A stretch of 64,000 nucleotides of DNA. It comes from Mycobacterium sp. 050128 (GTDB lineage: Bacteria; Actinomycetota; Actinomycetes; Mycobacteriales; Mycobacteriaceae). The position numbers were made by a program, and so were the translations under genes. How positions within the stretch are numbered: position 1 is the first letter of the stretch; each line of letters begins with the position of its first letter. The notes under the pieces are model-generated. The model was not told where the DNA came from. It searched no databases and saw nothing but the letters and a program-made list of their open reading frames with translations. Location: the NCBI RefSeq assembly GCF_036409155.1, contig NZ_JAZGLW010000005.1:62001-126000 (forward strand). Reading direction: 5' to 3'. Below, in pieces: positions 52,300 to 59,507 of this stretch.

Positions 52300-52479
52300 T
52301 TAGAGACCTAGGCCGCCAAGGACTCCGCCCAAGAGCCCGCCGCTGGAGCCACCCACCAGACCGCCGCCGCCCGCGCCGCCCGCTGCGGTCGAGCATCCTG
52401 TCGGCAGTATCAACATTGCTGCCACCCCGAGGGCGGCTGCGGTGGCTTTGAGCGTTTTCTTAGAGGATTGCGACTTCAT
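52300..52479 (-). CDS. Small exported Gly-rich protein, 59 aa (LPTGC type)
   Basis: Starts MKSQSSKKTLK at 52479 after GGAAAGGTACGACG. Basic N-terminus, hydrophobic stretch ATAAALGVAAMLILPTGC, then an almost pure Gly/Ala/Ser/Leu tail. LPTGC resembles a lipobox but has Pro at -3, so lipidation is uncertain. Preceded by a near-perfect SigF-type promoter. The paralogue at 53234-53413 is also 59 aa with LPTGC. Confidence 0.78.
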   Translation of the reverse strand: MKSQSSKKTLKATAAALGVAAMLILPTGCSTAAGGAGGGGLVGGSSGGLLGGVLGGLGL

Positions 52480-52536
52480 CGTCGTACCTTTCCGAGAGGG
52501 GACAGATAGCCGTAACGCATGATGGCAACCCGGCAC

Positions 52537-52563
52537 ATACCCCCTGTTAAACACACGTAAACC
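52537..52563 (-). promoter_or_regulatory. SigF-type promoter
   Basis: On the minus strand GGTTT (52563-52559), 16-bp spacer, GGGTAT (52542-52537): the mycobacterial SigF consensus GGTTT-N15-17-GGGTAT. It drives the 59-aa gene starting at 52479, leaving a leader of roughly 50 nt. Confidence 0.75.
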
Positions 52564-52596
52564 AGGTTTCGTGACTTTTCTCACGCCCAAGTTTTG

Positions 52597-52776
52597 TCAT
52601 ATGCATACTGGCGCAACGCAATCGAAGAACGGTCCGTGGGTCGGGGCCGCGAACGGTGAATGAGTGGCGTTCACGCAATGGAAAGCTGCCGATGGCGGCG
52701 CATTGGTAGCGGTCGGCACGCCGGGATAACCGGCTGCGGCAACTTTCAAGGCCTTCTTGGCGGTCATCGACTTCAT
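52597..52776 (-). CDS. Divergent 59-aa copy in the short-peptide array
   Basis: Starts MKSMTAKKALKVAAAGYPG at 52776 with a leader (AGGCAAACGACA) resembling the other copies. It is again exactly 59 codons, but the hydrophobic export segment and LPTGC are lost and the body is Pro/Ala/Cys-containing (three Cys). Either a decayed copy or a peptide that has diverged to another role. It has no promoter of its own visible and would be read from 52977-53003. Confidence 0.38.
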   Translation of the reverse strand: MKSMTAKKALKVAAAGYPGVPTATNAPPSAAFHCVNATHSPFAAPTHGPFFDCVAPVCI

Positions 52777-52806
52777 TGTCGTTTGCCTTTGCCTTTAATT
52801 TGAGGA

Positions 52807-52932
52807 TTAGTCCTCGGCTGCCGCTGCGCGGACCCACGCCGACGACAATCGCGTCGGCACCAGCAACAGTTCGATCAGCCCTCTCGCCACTGCCGCCGCG
52901 TCAAGCGCCTTCTCGGCTGCCGTCGACTTCAT
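52807..52932 (-). CDS. Third, shortened copy (41 aa) in the short-peptide array
   Basis: Starts MKSTAAEKALDAAAVARG at 52932, preceded by AACGAAAGGCGACGACG as in the 52479 copy. A TAA ends it after 41 residues, and the LPTGC part is missing. Probably a degenerate copy. Confidence 0.35.
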   Translation of the reverse strand: MKSTAAEKALDAAAVARGLIELLLVPTRLSSAWVRAAAAED

Positions 52933-52976
52933 CGTCGTCGCCTTTCGTTCGGGGAATGGGTTGAGGCGACGACGGG

Positions 52977-53003
52977 ATAACCGCTATTCGACACGTGTAA
53001 ACC
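52977..53003 (-). promoter_or_regulatory. SigF-type promoter, one mismatch
   Basis: Minus strand GGTTT (53003-52999), 16-bp spacer, GGTTAT (52982-52977). The neighbourhood (ACACGTGTAAACC, AAGTTTT) also resembles that of the 52537 promoter, so promoter and leader were duplicated together. Confidence 0.6.
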
Positions 53004-53090
53004 CATCTCGCGTCACTTGGTTCGAGTGCCGCCTGCGCAAGTTTTCGTTAAACGGTTAAACGATCACAGCGCTACGAGTCCCCGAAAAGG

Positions 53091-53173
53091 CGCTGACCGC
53101 GATGCTGTACGAGCATCGCCATCGAGACATTGAAGGTCAATCAGACGACTTCGCACGCGTGCACGGCCAAATC
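53091..53173 (+). pseudogene. Decayed fragment of a LeuA-regulatory-domain gene
   Basis: About 83 bp (CTGACCGCGATGCTG, ATCGCCATCGAGAC, TTGAAG, CTTCG, TGCAC) align with 54401-54488 of the intact LeuA-type gene, with a small deletion of about 5 bp that breaks the frame. No other part of the gene is left. The rest of 52933-53233 shows no gene besides the promoter at 52977. Confidence 0.7.
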
Positions 53174-53233
53174 GAAGGAGCGTGAGAACGCGGCTGAGCT
53201 CCCGCGGTTCTCACACCACCGACGACGACCGCG

Positions 53234-53413
53234 TCAGGGCAGTGTGGCGGGAATCACGCCGCCGCCGCCCGCGCCGCCGGCGGTCGCGCCACCGCCCGCG
53301 GCGCCACCGCCGATGGTGCCGCCCGCAACTGTCGAAGCACATCCGGTGGGTAGCGTGACCGCGACGAGCGCCGCCGCGAATGATGCCAGTATCTTCTTGG
53401 TCCGCGCATTCAT
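53234..53413 (-). CDS. Small exported Gly-rich protein, 59 aa (LPTGC type), paralogue
   Basis: Starts MNARTKKILASFAAALVA at 53413 after GACGAAAGGCGCCTCCG. Hydrophobic segment LASFAAALVAVTLPTGC followed by ASTVAGG and a Gly/Ala-rich tail ending VIPATLP. Same length and LPTGC as the 52300-52479 gene. No SigF-type promoter is visible upstream of this copy. Confidence 0.72.
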   Translation of the reverse strand: MNARTKKILASFAAALVAVTLPTGCASTVAGGTIGGGAAGGGATAGGAGGGGVIPATLP

Positions 53414-53897
53414 CGGAGGCGCCTTTCGTCCAGGAGGCTGTTGCACTGGTGTGCAATATTAGCTGTGGCTCGAATGAACCGCGGACGAACAATAATTGAA
53501 TGCTTCTACGGACGTTGCTTAACATCGGTCATATTTGTAGCGAATGCTCACTGCGCCAACGCATTTAGCGAGATTGCCGCGCCAGCGCGTCGCTGGAACG
53601 ACGCCAAGCCCGGCAGGTGAATCGGCGGCTGACGCGAGTAGCCGACAAGGAGCGTTCGGGACCAGGTTCGCTGCCCGGTCGCCACCTGGTCGACGGAGAT
53701 CGGCTGCGACGCAGGGCGATTCGGGTCGGTGCAGCACGGCAACGGCCATCGAGTCGACCATCACTGGATCTCGGCGATCCTGGCGGTGCTCGCAATCGCG
53801 GTGTCAGTACTCAAATTGCACTAGCGCGCGGATCGCGTCGAGGTGTGCTCTCGCGGGATGCCAATCGCCACCGTCCGCCGGCGCAGGGTAAAGGCAT
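53414..53897. other. Intergenic stretch without a clear gene
   Basis: No convincing gene. A GTG at 53729 opens a 31-codon frame ending in one hydrophobic helix (ISAILAVLAIAVSVLKLH, stop at 53822), a possible small membrane peptide without a good ribosome site. Other open frames have GC-rich shadow composition. Confidence 0.4.
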
Positions 53898-53926
53898 TTG
53901 CAGTATCGACCTGCGGCGTCTAATGT
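53898..53926 (+). promoter_or_regulatory. SigA-type promoter for leader peptide and LeuA-type gene
   Basis: TTGCAG (53898-53903), exactly 17 bp, TAATGT (53921-53926). The expected start point about 7-8 nt downstream coincides with the GTG at 53934, predicting a leaderless transcript. Confidence 0.68.
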
Positions 53927-53933
53927 CGCGCTC

Positions 53934-53984
53934 GTGCGTCTTCTGAAGAGTGCCGTAGTAGCCAGCACCCGCAGCGGGGTCTGA
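53934..53984 (+). CDS. Leaderless leader-peptide ORF, 16 aa
   Basis: Frame GTG CGT CTT CTG AAG ... GTC TGA encodes M-R-L-L-K-S-A-V-V-A-S-T-R-S-G-V. It begins at the predicted +1 and its stop falls inside the loop of the nested hairpins at 53955-54022. The adjacent Leu-Leu and Val-Val codons and its place upstream of a LeuA-type regulatory protein suggest translation-dependent attenuation by branched-chain amino acids (inference). Confidence 0.5.
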   Translation: MRLLKSAVVASTRSGV

Positions 53985-54022
53985 TCCAGACCGACCCCCC
54001 GCTGTGGGTCGGAAGCTACTAC
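53955..54022 (+). promoter_or_regulatory. Nested hairpins in the 5' leader, attenuator-like
   Basis: Outer arms GTAGTAGC (53955-53962) and GCTACTAC (54015-54022); middle arms CAGCGGGG (53972-53979) and CCCCGCTG (53997-54004); inner GGTCTG/CAGACC (53978-53983, 53987-53992). The inner and middle stems share bases, so they could be alternatives. There is no U tract, so control may be at translation initiation of GTG 54059 or by rho. Confidence 0.6.
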
Positions 54023-54058
54023 CGTCGGTCGCTCCTTTGACCAGAGAAGACCGACACC

Positions 54059-54598
54059 GTGATTCTTACCCAGCCTCTTTCCAGGCCGATCTCCCTTGCG
54101 GAGCGCACTCCCACCCGCGTTCCTGCCCGCCGGCAGGACGCCAGCGCGTGGTTCGGCGATCGCTTCGGGGTTGCCTTGCCGCGCGGCTTGCGCGAACAGG
54201 CCGGCGCGATGACGTGGGAAAACTTCGTGTCGACCTACGGTCAGACCGCGGGCCCGCTGCGGCTGGGGCAGTGGGTGTGCGCCGACACCGAGCGACCGAC
54301 CGGGCGGCTCGGTCCGCAAGCCCGCAATTTCCGGGCGACGATCGCCGTCGGTGACTGCCTGCGCACTTCGACCGCAGCCGCCAGTGGGCCGATCGCCGCC
54401 CTGACCGCGATGCTGCACGAGCGCGGGATCGCCATCGAGACGTTGAAGTTTCACCAGATGTCTTCGAACGGATGCACCGCCACGTTCATCTGCGGCAGCG
54501 ACGGCATCCGCGCCGAATGGGCCGTGGGCCTATCCGAGGATCCGACTCAGTCGGCGTTGCGCGCGCTGATCGCGTGCGCCAATCGGCTCATGGCCTGA
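54059..54598 (+). CDS. LeuA-type protein lacking the catalytic barrel (communication plus regulatory domain)
   Basis: 179 residues from GTG 54059. Residues about 30-70 (FGDRFGVALPRGLREQ, WENFVSTYG) resemble the segment after the TIM barrel of 2-isopropylmalate synthase, and residues about 85-178 match the leucine-binding dimer domain (SGPIAALTAMLHERGIAIETL, SGAL-like ending ALRALIACANRLMA). The catalytic domain is absent. It may sense leucine or modulate full-length LeuA, but that is inference. Preceded by a leader peptide and hairpins; a broken copy lies at 53091-53173. Confidence 0.78.
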   Translation: MILTQPLSRPISLAERTPTRVPARRQDASAWFGDRFGVALPRGLREQAGAMTWENFVSTYGQTAGPLRLGQWVCADTERPTGRLGPQARNFRATIAVGDCLRTSTAAASGPIAALTAMLHERGIAIETLKFHQMSSNGCTATFICGSDGIRAEWAVGLSEDPTQSALRALIACANRLMA

Positions 54599-54615
54599 GC
54601 ACGGGGCGCGCGAGT

Positions 54616-56097
54616 CTACAGCGGGCGCAACACAATTGGCATGCCGTCCTTGGGCACCGGCATACCGCCGTAGTCCCACTCGCACTTGTATCCCGGGCGG
54701 GGCGGTTCCAACCGGTAACGGCGCAGCAGCCGGTGCAGGATCGTCTTGATCTCCAACTGCCCGAACGTCATTCCGATGCACTTGTGGGCGCCCCCGCCGA
54801 AGGGTGTGAACGCATAGCGGTGCCGTTTGTGCTCGTTGCGCGGCTCGGTGAACCGCTCCGGGTCGAATTTCAGTGGGTCCGTCCACAATTCGGGCAAGCG
54901 GTGAATCATTCCGGGATAGGCGATGACGTTGGTGCCCTTGGGGATGTAGTAGCCCAGCAGTTCGGTGTCGCGCACGGTTTGCCGCATGGCCCACTGCACC
55001 GGGGTCACCAGGCGGATCGACTCGTTCATCACCAAGTCGAGTGACTCCAGCTTCTCCAGCGACTCGATGTCGACCGGGCCGTCGCCAAGCCGGTCCGACT
55101 CCTCGCGGCAGCGCTGTTGCCACTCCGGGTGCTGGGCCAGGTTGTAGGCCATCGTCGTCACCGTCGACGTAGACGTGTCGTGTGCGGCCATCATCAGGAA
55201 GATCATGTGGTTGACGATGTCTTCGTCGGAGAACTTGTTGCCGTCCTCGTCTTCGGTGCGGCACAACACCGACAGCAGGTCGTCGCCCTGGGTGGCCCGC
55301 TGTTCCTTGACCCGCTCGCGGAAGTAGTTCTCCAGCAGCTCGCGCGCCTTGAGTCCGCGCCACCAGGTGAACGGCGGCACGGGGGTGCGGATGATCGCAT
55401 TGCCCGCGCGGGTGGTGATGGCGAACGCGTTGTTCACCTTGGTCACCAGCTCGTGGTCGGTGCCCGGCTCGTGGCCCATGAACACCATCGACGCGATGTC
55501 GAGCGTGAGCTCCTTCATTGCCGGGTAGAGCAGGAAGCGGGCATCGTTGGCCACCCAGTCGTGGGCGATCGTCTGCGAGACGACCTTGTCCATCTGCTCG
55601 ACGTAGCTGACCAGCCGGGAGCGGATGAAGGCCTCCTGCATGATGCGCCGGTGGAACATGTGCTCTTCGAAGTCGAGCAGCATCAGGCCACGGTTGAAGA
55701 ATGGGCCGATTACCGGCACCCATCCCTGCTGCGAGTAGTCCTTGTTCCGGTTGGAGTAGATGACCTGGGCGGCGTCCGGGCCTAGGGCGGCGATGCCCGG
55801 CAGCACGGGTGAATCCCCGAAGACCACCGGCCCCTTGGTGTTGTAGAGATGCATCAGATAGTCGGGTCCGCCCCGCAGCATCTCGATGATGTGCCCGATC
55901 ACGGGCAGACCCGCGTCGCCGACGGCAGCCTTGAGACCGCTGCCCGGCGGCGGGTCGGCCAGTTTCCGCTCGGGGAACTGGGTGTTCAGCAGCTTGCGCT
56001 CGACCATCCCCATGCCGGGGAAATTGTTGAACGACGGCGTGAACCGGCGTTTTGCCTGGTCGAGCAGGTAGTGCGGCGTGCTGATGGTGGCGGGCAT
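54616..56097 (-). CDS. cyp136: Cytochrome P450 CYP136
   Basis: 493 residues from ATG 56097, after AAAGGAGCGTCC. I-helix MMAAHDTSTSTVTT, K-helix ESIRL (ExxR), heme ligand Cys440 in FGGGAHKCIGMTFG. M. tuberculosis Cyp136 (Rv3059, 492 aa from memory) sits in the same place between a GntR and TetR gene. The fold is sterol-14-demethylase-like; the substrate is unknown. A long open frame further upstream overlaps the TetR gene in antisense and is not used. Confidence 0.95.
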   Translation of the reverse strand: MPATISTPHYLLDQAKRRFTPSFNNFPGMGMVERKLLNTQFPERKLADPPPGSGLKAAVGDAGLPVIGHIIEMLRGGPDYLMHLYNTKGPVVFGDSPVLPGIAALGPDAAQVIYSNRNKDYSQQGWVPVIGPFFNRGLMLLDFEEHMFHRRIMQEAFIRSRLVSYVEQMDKVVSQTIAHDWVANDARFLLYPAMKELTLDIASMVFMGHEPGTDHELVTKVNNAFAITTRAGNAIIRTPVPPFTWWRGLKARELLENYFRERVKEQRATQGDDLLSVLCRTEDEDGNKFSDEDIVNHMIFLMMAAHDTSTSTVTTMAYNLAQHPEWQQRCREESDRLGDGPVDIESLEKLESLDLVMNESIRLVTPVQWAMRQTVRDTELLGYYIPKGTNVIAYPGMIHRLPELWTDPLKFDPERFTEPRNEHKRHRYAFTPFGGGAHKCIGMTFGQLEIKTILHRLLRRYRLEPPRPGYKCEWDYGGMPVPKDGMPIVLRPL

Positions 56098-56124
56098 GGA
56101 CGCTCCTTTGCGGACCCGGTGCGG

Positions 56125-56175
56125 GTGACATCGGTCACTGCAAATAACCTTCGACAAAAAGTTGACGGCTGTCAA
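56125..56175. promoter_or_regulatory. Two operator-like dyads between cyp136 and its TetR
   Basis: GTGAC-ATCG-GTCAC (56125-56138) and TTGAC-GGCT-GTCAA (56162-56175) share the form (G/T)TGAC-N4-GTCA(A/C), with centres 37 bp apart, in the divergent region between cyp136 (start 56097) and the TetR gene (start 56212). Good candidate sites for the EthR-like regulator. Confidence 0.65.
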
Positions 56176-56211
56176 GTTTGCTTTTGAAGCGGTGTGGTGC
56201 AAGGTCAGGGG

Positions 56212-56844
56212 ATGAGCAGCCATGCGGAGCCGGCCACGCGGCGACGCGGCGACAAGCACCGGCAGGCGATCATGCAAGCGGTGCGGGAACTGCTGCAGGA
56301 GCGGCCGTTTGCGGAGCTGTCGGTCAGCACCATCAGCCTGCGAGCCGGGGTGGGTCGATCCGGGTTCTACTTCTACTTCGACTCCAAGTACGCGGTGCTC
56401 GCGCAGATCGTCGCCGAGGCCACCCAGGAGCTCGAAGAACTCACCCAGTTTTTCGCTCCCCGGCGGCCCGACGAGTCGCCCGAGCAGTTTGCCAAGCGGA
56501 TGGTAGGCAGTGCCGCGGCCGTGTACGCGCACAACGACCCGGTCATGGCGGCCTGCAACGCCGCCCGGTACACCGACGTAGAGATACGGGGCATCCTCGA
56601 GCAACAGTTCGAGGTGGTCGTGGGTGAGATCGTCGCGATCGTCGACGCCGAGATGAAGGCGGGGACCGCCAATCCGATCAGCGACGACATCCCGACACTG
56701 GTGCGCACCCTGACCGGTACGACCGCGCTGATGCTCACCGGTGACCCGGCCTTTATCGGCCGAGCCGACGACGACATCGACCGCCGCGTCCGGCTGCTCG
56801 AGCAGCTGTGGCTGAACTCGTTGTGGGGCGGCCGCCGCGGATAA
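56212..56844 (+). CDS. TetR/AcrR regulator, EthR-like (Rv3058c-like)
   Basis: 210 residues from ATG 56212 (GTG 56194 possible). Helix-turn-helix: RQAIMQAVRELLQERPFAELSVSTISLRAGVGRSGFYFYFDSKYAVL, whose GRSGFYFYF differs little from EthR. A long C-terminal ligand-binding domain follows. Divergent from cyp136, as in M. tuberculosis Rv3058c/Rv3059; likely represses it. Confidence 0.92.
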   Translation: MSSHAEPATRRRGDKHRQAIMQAVRELLQERPFAELSVSTISLRAGVGRSGFYFYFDSKYAVLAQIVAEATQELEELTQFFAPRRPDESPEQFAKRMVGSAAAVYAHNDPVMAACNAARYTDVEIRGILEQQFEVVVGEIVAIVDAEMKAGTANPISDDIPTLVRTLTGTTALMLTGDPAFIGRADDDIDRRVRLLEQLWLNSLWGGRRG

Positions 56845-56881
56845 CCGCGGACCAGCCGTTACCGACGGTATCGTCACCAGC

Positions 56882-57787
56882 ATGGCGCAGAGGGGATCCG
56901 CGCGGTATTTCGCCGGGAAGCGCAGTCTGATCACCGGCGCGGCCAGCGGTATCGGCCGGGCGACCGCGTTGCGGCTGGCTGCCCAGGGTGCCGAGTTGTT
57001 TCTGACCGATCGCGACGCCGACGGGCTGGCCCAGACGGTGGCCGACGCCCGCGCCCTGGGCGCGCAAGTGTCGGCGCATCGGGCGCTCGATATCTCCGAC
57101 TACGACGAGGTGGCCGCGTTCGCCACCGATGTCCACGCCGCGCATCCGAGCATGGACGTCGTGATGAACATCGCCGGAGTATCGGCCTGGGGGACCGTCG
57201 ACCGGCTGAGCCACGAACAGTGGACCAAGATGGTCGCGATCAATCTGATGGGTCCGATCCACGTCATCGAGACGTTCGTGCCGTCGATGGTGGCCGCCCG
57301 CCGCGGTGGGCACGTCGTCAATGTGTCGTCGGCGGCCGGGCTGGTCGCGCTGCCGTGGCACGCCGCCTACAGCGCCAGCAAGTACGGATTACGCGGCCTG
57401 TCGGAGGTATTGCGCTTCGACCTGGCCCGGCATCGCATCGGGGTCTCCGTCGTGGTGCCCGGGGCGGTGAAGACGCCGCTGGTCGACACGGTCGAGATTG
57501 CCGGCGTCGACCGCGAAGACCCCAAGGTGAGCCGCTGGATCGACCGCTTCAGCGGTCATGCGGTGTCGCCGGAAAGGGCCGCCGAAAAGATCTTGGCCGG
57601 AGTGTCGAAGAACAGGTACCTGATCTACACATCGCAGGACATCCGCGCGCTGTACGCGTTCAAACGACTGGCGTGGTGGCCCTATAGCGTGGCGATGCGC
57701 CAGGTGAACGTCATCTTCACCCGGGCGCTGCGGCCGGCCCCGGCGCAATTAGGCCGGCATCTCCAATTCGAGCCGGACCCCGAGTAG
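56882..57787 (+). CDS. SDR oxidoreductase (Rv3057c-like)
   Basis: 301 residues. ITGAASGIGRATALRLA, NIAGVSAWG (NIAG instead of NNAG), NVSSAAGLVALPWHAAYSASKYGLRGLSEVL with Ser, Tyr and Lys, and a C-terminal extension of about 60 residues (IYTSQDIRALYAFKRLAWWPYSVAMRQVNVIF) that may lie on the membrane. It lies 38 bp after the TetR gene and converges on dinP with a 39-bp overlap of coding ends. Confidence 0.92.
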   Translation: MAQRGSARYFAGKRSLITGAASGIGRATALRLAAQGAELFLTDRDADGLAQTVADARALGAQVSAHRALDISDYDEVAAFATDVHAAHPSMDVVMNIAGVSAWGTVDRLSHEQWTKMVAINLMGPIHVIETFVPSMVAARRGGHVVNVSSAAGLVALPWHAAYSASKYGLRGLSEVLRFDLARHRIGVSVVVPGAVKTPLVDTVEIAGVDREDPKVSRWIDRFSGHAVSPERAAEKILAGVSKNRYLIYTSQDIRALYAFKRLAWWPYSVAMRQVNVIFTRALRPAPAQLGRHLQFEPDPE

Positions 57788-58792
57788 CCGGACCGGGCGG
57801 TCGAGTTCGAACAGATCCAGGACGCGCAGTGCCGCTGCGACGATGACGTCGGCATCGGTGGTGGGCGCCGGCAGCTTGCGAATTTTGGTGCGGGTGTAGA
57901 ACGTCGCGGTGCGCACGGTGACCGCCACCCGCGTGACGATGCGCCCCGCCGCGACGATTTCTTCCAGCGCGCGTCTCGCCAATTCTGTTACCGCCGAGCT
58001 CATTTCGGAGCGGTCGGTGAGGTCGCGCGGGAACGTGACTACGTGGCTGCGTGAGCGCGGGACCCACGGCTGCGCGCTGACCTCGGTGTCGCCACCGCCC
58101 TTGGCGAGCAGCAGCAACCACAGCCCGGTACGCGGTCCGAAGGTGGACGTCAAGAGCTCGGCATCACAATGGGCCAGCGCACGTACCGTCGTGATGTCCA
58201 GCGCCGCAAGCCGTTTCGCCGTCTTGGGTCCCACGCTCCACAGTGCGTCGACCGGACGATCGGCCATTACGTCCATCCAGTTCGCGTCGGTGAGGGTGAA
58301 GACGCCGCCGGGTTTCCCGAAGCCGGTGGCCACCTTGGCTCGTTGTTTGTTGTCGCTGATGCCGACCGAACAGGACAACCCGGTTTCCGAAAGGACAATG
58401 GTGCGAATCTGTTCCGCGACTTCGGCGGGATCGGCCGCGGTGACTGACACGTAGGCCTCGTCCCAGCCCCACACCTCGACCGGGTGCCCCAGATCGCGCA
58501 GCAGCCCCATCACCTCCTCGGAGGCCTCGTCATAGGCGGCCGGGTCCGACGGCAAGAAGGTGGCGTCCGGGCAGCGCCGAGCCGCGGTGCGCAACGGCAT
58601 GCCCGCATGTACCCCGAACTCGCGGGCTTGATACGAGGCGCAGGTGACGACCTTGCGTGGTTCGGTGGGATCGCCGCTGCCGCCGACGATGACGGGCAAC
58701 CCGTCGAGTTCGGGATGGCGGCGCAGCTCGACCGAGGCCAGAAATTGGTCGAGATCGACATGCAGGACCCAGCGCGTCGTCGGCGAGGCCAT
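57749..58792 (-). CDS. dinP: DNA polymerase IV (DinB2/DinP), Y-family
   Basis: 347 residues from ATG 58792. Catalytic carboxylates: Asp13 in HVDLDQFLASVE and Asp111-Glu112 in WGWDEAYVSV. Little-finger and helix-hairpin parts: ISDNKQRAKVATGFGKPGGVFTL. Phe17 is the probable steric-gate position. The chain ends with GVRLELEMPA, without a C-terminal clamp-binding peptide, as known for mycobacterial DinB2. M. tuberculosis Rv3056 (346 aa) has the same neighbours. Confidence 0.95.
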   Translation of the reverse strand: MASPTTRWVLHVDLDQFLASVELRRHPELDGLPVIVGGSGDPTEPRKVVTCASYQAREFGVHAGMPLRTAARRCPDATFLPSDPAAYDEASEEVMGLLRDLGHPVEVWGWDEAYVSVTAADPAEVAEQIRTIVLSETGLSCSVGISDNKQRAKVATGFGKPGGVFTLTDANWMDVMADRPVDALWSVGPKTAKRLAALDITTVRALAHCDAELLTSTFGPRTGLWLLLLAKGGGDTEVSAQPWVPRSRSHVVTFPRDLTDRSEMSSAVTELARRALEEIVAAGRIVTRVAVTVRTATFYTRTKIRKLPAPTTDADVIVAAALRVLDLFELDRPVRLLGVRLELEMPA

Positions 58793-58802
58793 GTCGGTCA
58801 GG

Positions 58803-59420
58803 TCACCGCCCACACAGCTTGCGCGCCAGGCTTTCCCAGGCATCGCCCAGGCTTTCAAGCGTGTGGCCGCCGTAATTCAGTTGGTGCTCAACGTAATCCA
58901 CGTCGAGCAGGGCCAATAATGCATCGGTCTGCACATCGAGATCGCCGCTGGTGTCGGCCGTCTGCAACAGCACTCGCACGTGCGTGCGCTGTACCGCGGC
59001 GGCGCCGGCGTGGCGGGTCAGCGGATCGCCCTTCGCCGCCGACAGCAGGGCATGGTGGGTGTGCACGAAGCACAGGCGCTCGCGGCCGAACGCCACCAGT
59101 CGATCCATCGGCGCGGCGTCCGGACCCAGCGGCGGCGGCCCGAACAGGAAGGCCTGCTGGCTGGCGCGTTCGTCCTCGTCGAGCAGCACCATCATCAGGC
59201 CGGCCCGGCTGCCGAACCGGCGGAACAGCGTGCCCTTGCCGACGCCGGCGGCCGCCGCGACGTCGTCCATCGTGATCGCGGCCGCGCCGCGTTTGGCGAC
59301 CAGGCGGCGTGCTGCCTGCAGTAACAGCTCGCGGTTGCGTGCCGCGTCACCCCGCTCCTGTGGCAGCTCGCGCGGAGCCGACACGGGCAACTCGCCCAAC
59401 CGCCCGACACCGCTCACCAC
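58803..59420 (-). CDS. TetR/AcrR regulator (Rv3055-like)
   Basis: 205 residues from GTG 59420 (GTG 59417 also possible). Helix-turn-helix RELLLQAARRLVAKRGAAAITMDDVAAAAGVGKGTLFRRFGSRAGLM. It lies 10 bp upstream of dinP on the same strand and is divergent from the NADPH-dependent reductase gene; a perfect palindrome lies 26 bp upstream of its start. Confidence 0.92.
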   Translation of the reverse strand: MVSGVGRLGELPVSAPRELPQERGDAARNRELLLQAARRLVAKRGAAAITMDDVAAAAGVGKGTLFRRFGSRAGLMMVLLDEDERASQQAFLFGPPPLGPDAAPMDRLVAFGRERLCFVHTHHALLSAAKGDPLTRHAGAAAVQRTHVRVLLQTADTSGDLDVQTDALLALLDVDYVEHQLNYGGHTLESLGDAWESLARKLCGR

Positions 59421-59445
59421 TGCACTTTAACGCGATGGAATAAAA

Positions 59446-59459
59446 CGGACTATAGTCCG
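59446..59459. promoter_or_regulatory. Perfect palindrome CGGACTATAGTCCG
   Basis: A 14-bp perfect palindrome in the 87-bp divergent region between the TetR gene (start 59420) and the FMN reductase gene (start 59508). Ideal position and form for a TetR operator; TATAGT could be part of a -10 box. Confidence 0.8.
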
Positions 59460-59507
59460 ATTAAACCGTGGCAGGATGTAGACCATCAACCGGAGGGAAT
59501 CGAAACA

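Noticed and set aside
54530..56131. 533-codon open frame on the same strand as cyp136 in another frame
   Set aside because: Low-complexity Arg/Pro/Gly composition; the CYP136 frame has all P450 motifs.
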